A model generated the notes under the pieces. That model ran no database searches, was not told where the DNA came from, and saw nothing but the letters and a program-made list of their open reading frames with translations. A stretch of DNA of 48,843 nt from Bacteroidales bacterium UBA1176 (lineage in GTDB: Bacteria > Bacteroidota > Bacteroidia > Bacteroidales > WCHB1-69): the NCBI GenBank assembly GCA_002311645.1, contig DBYW01000001.1, positions 1 to 48,843 of the forward strand. Reading direction: 5' to 3'. Shown piece after piece: positions 1 to 12,700 of the stretch; the first letter of the stretch is position 1, and every line of letters starts with the position of its first letter. Made by a program: the position numbers and the translations under genes.

Positions 1-593
1 TGACTACAGAGGGCTTTTTTTTTGCCATCAACCCCGTGCAATAGTCCAATCTTCTGCTGGTTTGCCGCTGTCCCGCCTTCAAAGATTACCCATTGAAAAG
101 GCATTTGATACCATAGTCCAATCTTGTTTAGGGAGCTATACCGCATTTTTTTTGCTATACATGATTGATTATTAATATGTTATACATATATCAATTCAAA
201 ATGCGATTTTCAACCAATGATTCGGCGGCAAGCTCGAATATTCAATTCTCGGGGCGATATTGCAACCAGGCGCATTCATTACATCAGATATTTTCCGCAA
301 GATCCCTCTCCAACACTCCCCTTTTTTCCAGCTTCAGGTTTGTAAACCGATGATGGTTGTGTCTGTTTTTTGGCGACGTTTACAAAGGGTCTTTTTGATC
401 GACCTATCATTTTTCTCTTGTTTTTTGTAACTAAATCGATTCTTTTCAGTATATAGATACAGAAAAACTTTGATTATATGCGGAATTGAGATAAATTGAC
501 TTTTTATAAAATACTGAAATACAAGACGATAAGTCTAAAAAAGAAAAATGCAAAAAAAAATGACCCAAGGGGAAAATTGTATTGAAATTTTTG
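1..593. other. Non-coding left margin
   Basis: No convincing gene is seen here. The few open frames are short, lack recognisable domains and overlap one another on both strands. The stretch is AT-rich with T-tracts. It holds a 13-base direct repeat (41-53 and 113-125) and a 7-base repeat GCTATAC at 134-140 and 152-158. Any upstream gene ends outside the window or right at its edge. The 3' half is probably the distal leader of the giant adhesin gene. Confidence 0.6.
41..125. repeat. Pair of 13-base direct repeats
   Basis: ATAGTCCAATCTT occurs at 41-53 and again, identically, at 113-125, with a 72-base period. The surrounding sequence is not otherwise similar. It could be a regulatory site pair or a remnant of a mobile-element end. 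No terminal inverted repeat or transposase is visible nearby. Confidence 0.45.
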
Positions 594-601
594 TATTTTT
601 G
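594..601 (+). promoter_or_regulatory. Predicted -7 box for the giant adhesin
   Basis: TATTTTTG matches the Bacteroidota -7 consensus TAnnTTTG. It lies about 170 bases before the start codon at 774, so the transcript would have a long 5' untranslated leader. No clear -33 TTTG is seen at the usual spacing. Confidence 0.5.
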
Positions 602-663
602 CAAGTTGTTTATAAAGTGAATAAAAGTATGTTCTATAACATCAAAACCAGACCAAAAAACCG

Positions 664-678
664 AGCGCCAGAGGCGCT
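664..678 (+). other. Small perfect hairpin in the adhesin leader
   Basis: AGCGCC (664-669) pairs with GGCGCT (673-678) across a three-base loop. It sits in the predicted 5' leader of the giant gene and stands out as GC-rich in an AT-rich stretch. Its role is unknown; it may be an mRNA stability or translation element. Confidence 0.4.
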
Positions 679-773
679 GCCTGCTGCTCGTAAATGCAGC
701 CATTTCGAACTTTTGAGATCTATTAATAAGAGATATAATATAATAAACAATAGTAATAATTAAACTCAAAACG

Positions 774-3700
774 ATGAAAAAATTTATGATTTTTCTGCTC
801 ATGGCGTTCCTATACGTGGGAACATGCCAAGCGCGCAGTGAAGCGCCGCATTTCATAAATGCGAAAGCACCGCTGCACAGTTGGGTAACACCAACATCGT
901 CACATTCGTACTTGGCGGACTCCAAGGGGGTGAATGCACCAGAAGTGCATATCACGCCGGTTGAGCCGCAAGTCATGGCTACCAATCCGCCTACCCTTGA
1001 GAAGCAATTTGCGATGAATAAAAATGCTGAACTCATGGCGATAGGTGTTGCAAGCCAGAAATGGTACGTCAATGGCGCTCCTACGGATTCAACAGGAACA
1101 ACCTTTACGGTTAAGAATTATCCTGTTGGAACCTATATGATCAGCGCCCGCGTCGTTGGTTTGGACAATATTGTCTATTATTCCAACGAGGTTATCCTGA
1201 CGGTCGTCAATGATGTAACTGCTTACATCGTTGGACCTGAACACGCCTGCCAACAAGATGTTGTGACTCTCACGGCTGTAGCTACCACCACGGAGACTAT
1301 GGTCGAATATCAATGGAGACGCGATGGCCAACCTATTCCTGGTGCCACCAGCCCGTCTTACAGCTTCTCGGTCAGTGACCTCCCCGGTCTGATCGATACC
1401 TTGGTTTATGAATTCGACTGCAAGATTATCTACGCCGGATGCGCTGACAGATACACACCGGTACACTATTTCTCTGTTTCCCCCACTCCTGTTACTTATT
1501 TGAATGCTCCCCTGTTTTGCGAGAACAACCCTGTGACCCTGACGGCTGAATCCTTCACCGCCGGTAGTGAACAACCCTATAAATGGAAATGGTATAACGG
1601 AAGCACTTTGCTCGACTCTACTTTTGTCAATACCTATACTATTGCTAATCCTACAAGCGGCGACAAAATTGCCGTTGTTCCTGTTTATTTGGATTTCGCT
1701 TGTAACGCAACTACGGATACTGTTGAACTTATTTCATATGAGGACTCCATTGGTACCCCCTCTGCTTTGACACTGACGGTTGACACCAACAAACTTTGTC
1801 TTGGCCAGTCTGCCACATTTACAGTGACCGATCCTAACACCGATGCCAAGTGGGGCACCCGCACATACGCTTGGAGCGTGAATGGCGCACCCGTCGCTGG
1901 CATTACGGATTCCATCCTCACCAAGACTTTTGACGCAGTTGGCAATTTTACTGTCAAGGTCACCGCCTTTTATTCTTCATTCCCGTGCGGTGTTGTTGTA
2001 GCCGACACTTCCGTCAATGTGGAGGATGCTCCGACCAATGTCTATATCGAAGGTCAGAGCGTTGTCTGCAACAATGACACTACGATCCTTATCGCTCACG
2101 CAACTGGTGCAAAGGAATATTCCTGGGACGGTGGTGCGACTTTCAGCACCGACTCTTCCCATAAGGCTGTTCCGGGTAACACCTATTATGTGATTGCCAA
2201 GAGCGAAAATGGTTGCCAATCTGTTGCTGGTCCGTTCACGGTCTCCTCTATTGGAACCGATTTGCAGATCACTGCTTCTGCAATGAATGTTTGCGTTGGT
2301 GAGCACGTGACCTTGAATGCCGACCTCCAAGGTGCAGTCGACAGCAATGTGGTTTATACTTGGACGCCGGGCGGTAATGGTTCCACCATTGATGTGGTTC
2401 CCGCCTCTGGTGAAAACAAGTATGTTGTTGAAGCTTCCTTTGGCAGCTGCAGCCATACCGATACTATTATTATTAATGGTAACGCACTTCCGAGCGCTCC
2501 GTCTACAGTTACTGCTGTACCCACCGCGGTTTGTGTGGGTGGCCAGTCTGTGATCACGGCTACTGCAACGGGTGCTGCCTCATATATATGGTATGTGGAC
2601 GGCATTGAAGTCCCGGGCATGAACCTCAGCACTATTAATGTAAACTTCGACGAAGTTGGCACACATAGCGTTACTGCCCGCGCCGTTGATAGCAACGGTT
2701 GTGTTTCTCCTGTTGCCTCTGCGGCAGCTACTGTCAATGCCAAGGCTGCTCCGACCTCTCTTGCCGTTTTTGGTGAGACTGTTCTCTGCAACCGTGACTC
2801 CAGTATCTTCATTGCTCATGCTGACAGCGCCACCAAGTATTCTTGGGATGGCGGTGCTTTCAGTTCTGACTCCAGCTTCAAGGCTTCCGTTGGCACGCAC
2901 TATGTGGTTGCCCAAAATGCCGCCGGTTGCACGACCGAGCCGGTTACCTTCACGGTTTCCTCTATCGGAACCAATTTGCAAATTACTCCGTCCACTATGA
3001 CGGCTTGTAATGGCGTCGCTGTTACATTGAATGCAAACCTGATGGGTGCTATTGACAGCAATGTTGTCTATACATGGTACAATGCCACCTCTGGTTCCAA
3101 TATTGCCACAGGATCCACTATTTCTGTGACCCCCACCTCCACCGACAACAAGTTCTATGTGGTTGCCAATTATGGTAGCTGCAGCAACAGCGACACGATT
3201 ACGCTGAATGTTCTTGGCAATCCTTCTGCTCCCCACCTCACACTTGTCACTGCAGATCCTATCTGCCAAGGTGGTCAAGCTATCATCACCGCATCTCCTG
3301 CCGCCGATAGCCTTTCTTACATTTGGTATGTGAATGGTGTTGAAGTTCCGGGTGAGAACCTCGCCAACCTCAGCATTCATTATAATAATGTAGGTGTTGA
3401 TAGTGTGAAAGCCCGTTATGCCAATGCAAACGGTTGCGTTTCCAACCTGTCCGACAACACCGTGGCTGTCAATGTTAAGGCCGCTCCTCAACACCTTGCC
3501 GTTTATGGTGAGACCGTTGTTTGCAACCTCGACTCCAGCCTCTTCATTGCCCATGCTGACAGCGCCACCAAGTATTCTTGGGACGGCGGTGCTTTCAGCT
3601 CAGACTCCAGCTTCTTGGCTCCCGTTGGCACACACTATGTGGTTGCCCAAAATGATGCCGGTTGCACGACCGAGCCTGTTACCTTCAAGGTTGCCTCTAT

Positions 3701-6700
3701 TGGCAATGACCTCCATATCCTTGCTTCTGCCACGAGTGTTTGCGACAGCATGGAGCATGTCACTTTGACCGCTGACCTCAGCGATGTCGTTGACACCAAT
3801 GTCGTCTATACTTGGAGCACTGGCTCACATAACTCTACAATTGATGTTATTCCGAGCACTTCCAAGCACATTTATGCTGTGATCGCTTCATACGGTGGTT
3901 GTTCCAATGTTGACAGCATTGAAATCTTCATCAACCCGATTCCTACGGTTACGAATCTGACATCCAACAAGACCGCTGCTATTTGCGCTGAAGAGCAGGT
4001 TATCTTTACGGCTACTTCTGCTGATGCAGCTTCTTATATTTGGTATGTGGACGGTGTTGAAGTTCCGGGTCACAACCTTGATACTTTGATGCCCGCCGAC
4101 CATTCCGTCGGTACTCACTATGTGACTGTCAAGGCTGTCAGTGCAGCTGGTTGTGTTTCCGAGCCTTTTACCACGAAGACATACGAAATCGAAGCTGCTC
4201 CTTCCTTGGTTGCCATCAATGGCGACAATGTGATTTGCTACGGTGACACCGCAATGATTTATGCATCTCATGTCGGTGGCTCCAGCTATTTGTGGTCTAC
4301 AGGTGCTACCGCTGACACAATTTTCGTTCCTGCTGGTGTTTATACCGTTACTGTTTCTTCTGATCATGGATGTCAAACCATTTCCGATCCGTTCACGGTT
4401 CTCGAGTTTGGTCCGGATGTTCAACTTACAGCATCTGAGACAAAAGTCTGCGCTGGTTCTCCTGTCACCTTGAATGTCAATGCTGACGGTTGGACTGGTA
4501 ATGTTACCTATACTTGGGATAACGGTTTCATTGGTTCCACCACCACGGTTTATCCTGAAAAAGACACTTGCTACAAAGTCACCTCTACGGTTACTGCCAA
4601 CAGTGCTTATGGCTCTGCCGCTCATGTCTGTTCTCGCGTCGATTCTATCTGCATTGATGTTTATCCTGTTCCTGTTGTTGACACGATTATCATCGCTTCT
4701 AGTAACGACACGCTTTGTTATGGTTCTCAGCTCTCTTTGAAAGCTGTTCCTGACACATTTAGCGCTTACCGTTGGTATGCTGACGGTTTCGAGATCCCTG
4801 GTGAGAATTTGAACACCATCACTTTCGTTCCTCAACCTGGCATCCACACCTATGCTGTCAAAGCTATCGGCGCTGCTGGTTGCGAAAGCGAAGACTCTGT
4901 TGTCCTTTCCACTCCGATTATGGTTCTGCCGAACCCGAGCATTGTTATCACGGGCGATCCTTTGATTTGCAATGACAGCCTCATCAGATTGTATGCTAAT
5001 ATCAATGATACTACCTTCTCTACTGCTGGTGATGCTTTGTATAACTACGAGTGGCGTGTTTACAACTACACGATCGACACCTCTGCTTCTGAGCAGACTA
5101 TTACCAACCCGTATACTGGTGAAACATTCAAGATTAATCCTCTTGGTGCAGACTCTGCTGTGTTTGAGTCCTATTTCCCGCACCAAGACCATCCTTATAT
5201 CTTCACTGTGAACGCTACGAACGCCAATGGTTGTGTTGCTTCCAGCGAACCTTACTATGTCTATGTTGCTGACACCATCTTCGTGGCTGTCACCCTTGAC
5301 TATGATTCTGTTTGTCCTGGCGGCGAAGTTACTGCTATCGCTCACCTTGGCAACTATAATACTCCTGGCCTTACTTTCCAATGGTTCAAGAATGACAGCT
5401 TGGTTCCTTGGGCTACCGAACCTTGGTTCACCGCCACGGTTGATGAGGATCCCACAGAATTCAAGGTTGTGGTTTCTCAACCTACCACTGGTTGCACTGC
5501 TACCGGTGCTGATACAGCTCACTTCCTCATTCCTCCGACAGTCAAGTCTGTTGTTGCCATCAATGGCATGAGAGCCGACAGCGTTCTCGAAGTCTGCGAA
5601 GGTGCTCAGATCTCTGTGGTTGCTTACCTTGACTCCGCTCAAACTATTGTTGATACTTCCCTCCACTATATTTGGAAAGAAAATGGTTTCTGGATGCCTC
5701 TTGTGACTGGTCCTTATTTCCAGAAGCAAATGTGGATTCTCGACCATGATTCTGCCAACTATGTGTATGAAGTGTATGTTGACAGCGAGATTCCTGGTTG
5801 CGGCGCTGTGCCTATTGCCTCTAACAAAATTCACGTGAGACGTAATCCTATCGTCATCATCGAAGGTGTTCACAATGTTTGTTTCAATGAGAATTCTACT
5901 ACCCCGAATGTCATTTTGGCTGCTTACACGGATGGTCGTCCTCAATATGATTCTACCTGTGTGCACAATTGGTACAAAAATGGTGCTCTTGTCAATAGCA
6001 CATTGCTCCTTGACAATTTGTTGATTGACCTTGTCAGACCCACCAATCTTGATCCTGTTGTCTATATGGTTGAAGTTATTAATGGTGACGGTTGTTCTGC
6101 ATTCTCTGATCCGTTCCCGGTTGAAGTTTATGCTGCTCCTGTTGTGAACATCCTTGCTTCTGACACCCTGATTTGCACGGGTGGTGTTGTCAACCTCGAA
6201 GCAAGTATCAACAACTACAATGATCCTATGCTGACCTATCAGTGGTACAAGAATTCGTTGAGTGATGAAAATCTGTTGCCTGGTCGTACCCATGCCACGG
6301 AGACCTTCACTTTGACCGAAACCACCACTTTCATCGTTGATGTCACGCATTTGCTGAATGTTCCTGTTTCTGGTAGCTTGTGCGACGGTTTCGATACTAT
6401 CACGATTGTTGTCAATCCTGATCCTGTTCTGACTGTCACCAATGACCTCCCGGCCTCCAAGACCTTGTGCGATGGTCGCTCTGTGACCTTCAATGCTACG
6501 GTTACTCCTGGTGTTGATTCTATTGGTGTCTTCACTTGGTACAGAAATGGTGAAATCATCCCTGATGCTGTCGGCGCCCAATTCACCGAGACTCCGCACG
6601 CTATCAGCGATTATCCTACGACTTATATCTATGAAGTTTCTGTTCTCCAACCGACCACTGGTTGTGAATCTGTCGTGACCTTGGCTGACACGGTTATCGT

Positions 6701-9700
6701 GAACCCGAATCCGACACTCGCCATCGAAGCTGATCCTATCGTTTGCCGTGCAGACTCCAACAATGTTGTGATGTATGCTCATGTCTATCCGGAACCGACC
6801 ACTCCTTACACCTTCACTTGGTTTGAGGACAACCTCGCTCTTGATACCACTTTCGCAACTGGCGAACACAAGGATACTATCACTCTCACGAGAGAATACA
6901 GAGATTATCCTTATAACTTCAGCATTGCTTTGGTTAACGAATATGGTTGCCAAGCCACTGCCGAGGCTCAAATTTATGTTGACACTCTTCCTGTTGTCAA
7001 TATCACTGTTACTGAGTCCGAAATTTGTGTTGGTGGTCAAATCACCTTGACGGCTCACCTCAACAACTGGAATACACCGAACATGCAATATCAATGGTAC
7101 GACAACGGTATTCTCATCCCTGGCGCTACCAATCTTGACTACACGGTTGTTCCTGATTCCGGTTCCCACAAGTACACCTTCAATGCTAAGCAACTCAACT
7201 CTCTCTGCGAAGCTACGAGCGACAGCCTCGAAGTGAATGTCTATGGCGATCCTACTCTGACGATCACCAACGACCTTCCTGCTTCCAAGACCCTTTGCGA
7301 CGGTCGTTCTGTCACCTTCGAAGCTCATGTTTCTGGTGGTGTCACCGGTGGTGAAGTCTACACTTGGTACAGAAATGGCGAAGTCATTCCTAATGCTGTT
7401 GACTCTGTCTTCACTGAGACCCCGCATGCTATTAGCGACTACAGAACCATCTATGTGTATGAAGTTTCTGTGAAGCAAACTGCTGCTGGTTGTGAATCCA
7501 CTGTTTACTTTGCTGATTCCGTCACGGTTGATCCGAACCCGACACTCCAAATCGAAACAGATCCTATCGTTTGCGGCGACGACAGCAACAATGTTGTCTT
7601 GATTGCCAACATCGATCCTGCTCCGACGACCGACTACTACTTCGCTTGGTACGAGGACAATGTTGCCTTCGACACCACGATTGCTACTGGTGCCCACAAG
7701 GATACCTTGACCCTCACCAAACCTTATAGAGATTATCCTTACAACTTCAATGTTGTTTTGGTGAACGAATATGGATGTCAGGCTACTGCCGCGACCTCTG
7801 TCTATGTCGACTCTGTCCCTGTCATCACTATTTTTGCTACTGAGACCGAAATTTGTGTTGGTGGCGAAATCACCCTCACCGCTAACCTGAACAACTGGAA
7901 CACTCCGAACATGCAGTTCCAGTGGTACGACAATGACACCCTCATTGCTGGTGCTACTTCTTTGACCTACACGGTTGTTCCTGCTCAAGGTTCTCATGAC
8001 TACACCTTCGTTGCTAAGCAACTCAATTCTCTCTGCCAGGCTACGAGCAACACCGTGAATGTTACGGTCAATGCTGACCCGACAATCACTGTCACGAATG
8101 ACCTGCCTGCTTCCCACACCTTGTGCGACGGCCGCTCTGTCACCTTCACAGCTCATGTGGCTGGTGGTGTTACCGGTGGTGAAATCTTCACTTGGTACAG
8201 AAATGGCGAAGTTATTCCGAATGCTGTTGACTCTGTCTTCACTGAGACTCCTCACGCTATCAGCGATTATCCTACTCATTACGTGTATGAAGTTTCCGTC
8301 AAGCAAACCGCTGCCGGTTGCGAATCCACGGTGACCTTCGCTGACACTCTCACTGTTAACCCGAACCCGACGCTTGCTATCGAAACCGATCCGTTCGTCT
8401 GTGGTGAAGGCAATAACAATGTTGTGATGATTGCAAATGTTCATCCTGCTCCGACCACCGATTATCACTTCATCTGGCTCGAAGACAATGCTGTTATTCC
8501 TGCTGCCGATGCAACTGTTACCGGTGCTCACCTCGATACCATTGCTCTCACGAAGCCCTACAGAGATTATCCGTACAACTTCAGCGTCATCTTGATTAAT
8601 GACTATGGTTGCCAAGCTACAGCTGAAACCCAAGTCTATGTCGACACGACTCCTGTTGTTAATATTACCGTTACTGAAACCGAAATTTGCGTTGGTGGCG
8701 AAATCACCCTCACCGCTAACCTGAATAACTGGAACACTCCGAACATGCAGTATCAATGGTATGACAATGATACTCTCATTGCCGGTGCCACCTCTCTGAC
8801 CTACACGGTTGTTCCTACTCAAGGTGTTCATAATTACAAGTTCAATGCTAAGCAACTCAATTCCCTCTGTGAGGCCACGAGCACTGCTTTGACGGTTACC
8901 GTTAATGCTGATCCTACGCTTACCATTGACAATGACCTTCCTGCTTCCAAGACTCTGTGTGACGGCCGTTCTGTCACCTTCCAGGCTCACGTTTCTGGTG
9001 GTGTCACGGGTGGTGAAGTCTACACTTGGTACAGAAATGGTGAAGTTATTCCTGACGCTGTTGACTCAGTCTTCACGGAGACCCCGCACGCTGTCAGCGA
9101 TTATCCGACTATCTATGTGTATGAAGTTTCTGTGAAACAATCCGCCGCTGGTTGCGAATCCACTGTTTACTTTGCAGATTCTGTCACGGTTAACCCGAAC
9201 CCGACACTTGCTATCGAAACAGATCCTATCGTTTGCCAAGAAACGGCCAACAACATCACGATGGTTGCTCATGTCTATCCTGAACCTACGACCAACTACA
9301 CCTTCACTTGGTTCGAGGACAATGCTCAGCTTGCTGGTGCTACAGGTATTCATGCCGACACTATCGTCCTGACGAGAAATTACAGAGACTATCCGTACAA
9401 CTTCAGCATCTCCTTGGTGAATGATTATGGTTGCCAAGCTACTGCTGAAACCCAGGTCTATGTTGACACTGTTCCTGTTATCAACATTCAAGTTACAGAG
9501 AACACGATTTGCATCGGTGGTGAAATCACCCTGACTGCTAATCTGAACAACTGGAACACTCCGAACATGCAATATCAATGGTACGACAATAACAACCTTA
9601 TTGCTGGTGCCACCTCTCTGACCTACACGGTTACTCCTGCTCATGGCACTCACCATTACACATTCACTGCTGAGCAATTGAATTCTCATTGCATCGCTAC

Positions 9701-12700
9701 AAGCAACGAGCAGACTGTTGATGTCATTGATGATCCTGTTATTGCTAATGTTTCCATGTCTGACACTATCGTTTGCCAAGGCGCTCAAATTGCCATCACT
9801 GCTAATGCCGGCAACTACACGCCTTCTACCGACGATGTTTACACTTGGTACAGAAATGGTATCTTGATGCCGGGTGCTACTGCTCAGACCATCTACGATT
9901 CTCCTGTTACGGTTGACAACAACACGCAACAATACATCTACACCGCCGTTGTGACCAGAACTCCTTCCGGATGTACTTCTCTGCCGGTTGCTTCTGCTGC
10001 CCTGACCGTCTATCCGAACCCGACCGTTGTGATCACTGGCGACCAACACATTTGCGAAACCCAGTCTGTTTACTTGATCGCCAACACCGACACCATCGGC
10101 ATGAACGTTGGTACGCTCCACTACACATGGTATGAGAGCGGTATGATCAGAGACAACATGGCTTACAACTATGGCGACAACCAATTCTATGGTGAATACT
10201 GGTACGCTCGCACCGAGCCTTACAGATTCGTTGTTGAGGTTCAGAGAGAAGGCGTTCCTGCTGCTTGCGCTGCTCGTTCACAAGAATTCCTCGTCTATGT
10301 CTATCCGCAACCGATCGTGAACATCACGGCTACTGAGACCGAGATTTGCGAAACGGGTGAAGTCACCTTGACCGCTAACCTCGTTGATCCTAACCAGCCG
10401 AACATGGTTTATCAATGGTATGAAATCAGAAATCGTGTCGACAGCTTCGCTACTTCCTACGATTCTCTCGGCAACCTGGTTTACACCACCTATCCTGTTG
10501 CTTATCGTTACTACATCCCGGGTGCAAACTCCAACACCTACACGACCAACTACTATCGTACAACCACGATGGGTGTCACCGTCTTCCAGACGCCTTCCAC
10601 CTGTACTGATTTCGACGAGATCGTCATCACGGTCAATCCTCGTCCGGTCGTGACCAATGTTACTGTTAACAATGTTGCTATCGACACAGTTTGCGACGGT
10701 GCACAAGTCAATCTTGCTGCTACCATCACTCCTGCCGATGCACAAGGTGCTGTCTACACTTGGTTCAGAAATGGTATCGAAATTCCTGGTGCTAATCAAA
10801 GCACCTTCAGCGAGAATGTCTACACCACCGACAACCACGTGACGACCAACGTCTACACGGTGATGGTCACCCTGCCGATGGCTGGATGTATCTCCGACAT
10901 CTCTTCTATGAATGCTACTGTTGTTGTCAATCCTGCTCCTTCCACTGTTTCCATCTCTGGTAACAACATCATCTGCGAGAATGACAGCACGACTTTGACC
11001 GCTTACTCCGATGTACAAGGTGAGTTCACTTGGTCCACCGGTTCTCATGACACTTCCATCACGGTTCCTGCTGGTGTCTACACTGTGACCATGCGCACTG
11101 TTGAGGGTTGTGAAATGACCTCTGCTCCGTTCACGGTTGAGGCTCTCGGTACCGACCTCCTCGTCTCTGCTAGCGAAACCCACATTTGCGCTGGTGAGCA
11201 CACCACCCTGTATGTTGACCAAGATGGTTGGGCTGGTAATGTTACTTATCAATGGGATACCAACGCTTACAACAGCACTGCTACTACTGTTGACGTACAT
11301 CCTGAGGTTACTACCACGTATCATGTGACCGCCACCGTCCACTCCACGAATGGTACATGTCAGGCTATTGGCGAGGTTACTATCGTTGTTACTCCGCTGC
11401 CTGCTACTCTGACTGTGACTGGCGACACTACCATCTGCGAGGGTCAGCAAGCTACTTTGACTGCCCACACCACCGACAGCGACATCACGGGTTACATTTG
11501 GTACCAGAATGGTGTTGAGATCGCTGGTGAAAACCAAGCTGTCATCACGATTAACTTCCCGGCTTACGGTACTTACAACTTCGCTGCTAAGGCTATTAAT
11601 AATCAAGGTTGCGTTTCCGCCGAGGCTTCTCTGCCTGCAACGGTTATCGTAACTCCTGCCCCGACGGTTGTCTCCATCTCTGGTGACAATGTGATCTGCG
11701 AAGGCGACAGCACCGTTTTGACTGTCTACACTGATGTTCCTGGTACTATCGTTTGGTCCACCGGTGAGACTGGCAATACCATCACGGCTCCTGCCGGTGT
11801 CTATACCGCTACTGTCACCACCGCTCAAGGATGTGAAATGACTTCCGATCCGTTCACCGTCGAAGCTCTTGGTTCAGACCTGATCGTTTCTGCTAGCGAA
11901 ACCCACATCTGCGCTGGTGAACACACCACGCTGTATGTTGACCAAGCTGGTTGGGCTGGCAATGTTTCTTATCAATGGGATGCTCAGGCTGGTAACAGCA
12001 CTTCTCCCACGGTTGATGTTGCTCCTGCCGTCACCACCACCTATCATGTGACTGCCACGGTCAATTCCACCAATGGTACCAACGGTTCTTGCAGCGTTGT
12101 CCGCGAGATCACCATCGTTGTTACCCCGCTGCCTGTCACGTTGGTTGTCACTGGCGACACCACGATCTGCGAAGGTCAGCAAGCTACGTTGACTGCTTCT
12201 ACCACCGACAACAATATCACTGGTTACATTTGGTACCAGAATGGTGTTGAGATCGCTGGTGAGAACCAGGCTGTCATCACAGTCAACTTCCCGGCTTACG
12301 GCAACTACGAGTTCTCTGCCAAGGCTATCAATGACCAAGGTTGTGTCTCTGCCCTTGCCTCTAATCCTGCAACTGTTGTTGTGACTCCTGCTCCTACGGT
12401 TGTTTCCATCACTGGTAACAATATCATCTGTGAAAATGATGTCACGACTCTCACGGTTTACTCCGACGTCCAAGGTTCCATCCTGTGGTCCACCGGTGCT
12501 ACCACCCCGAGCATTAATGTTCCGGCTGGTGTCTACACTGTGACCGTTACCACGCCGCAAGGCTGCTCCATGACTTCTGATCCGTTCACGGTTGAAGCTC
12601 TTGGTACCGACCTGTTAGTCTCTGCTTCTGAGACCCACATCTGCGCTGGCGAACATGTCACCCTCTATGTGAACCAAGATGGTTGGGCTGGCAACGTTAC

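Noticed and set aside
165..353. 62-codon open frame in the left margin
   Set aside because: No domain, no promoter box at a good distance, no signal peptide, and it lies over the direct repeats.
548..763. 71-codon open frame just before the adhesin
   Set aside because: It runs through the predicted -7 box and the leader hairpin and has biased, low-complexity content. It is more likely untranslated leader.
446..1072. 208-codon minus-strand open frame overlapping the adhesin start
   Set aside because: It overlaps the signal peptide region of a clear gene and has no recognisable domain.
3888..8990. A very long open frame (about 1,700 codons) on the minus strand inside the giant adhesin, and others like it at 10278-11828, 12615-13958, 15108-16715 and 16794-18296
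   Set aside because: All share the codon register of the sense gene. They stay open because the sense gene avoids TTA, CTA and TCA codons. The same happens antisense to ftsI and murE, so it is genome-wide codon bias. The predicted proteins are low-complexity Ser/Arg/Asn/Val chains with no domain.
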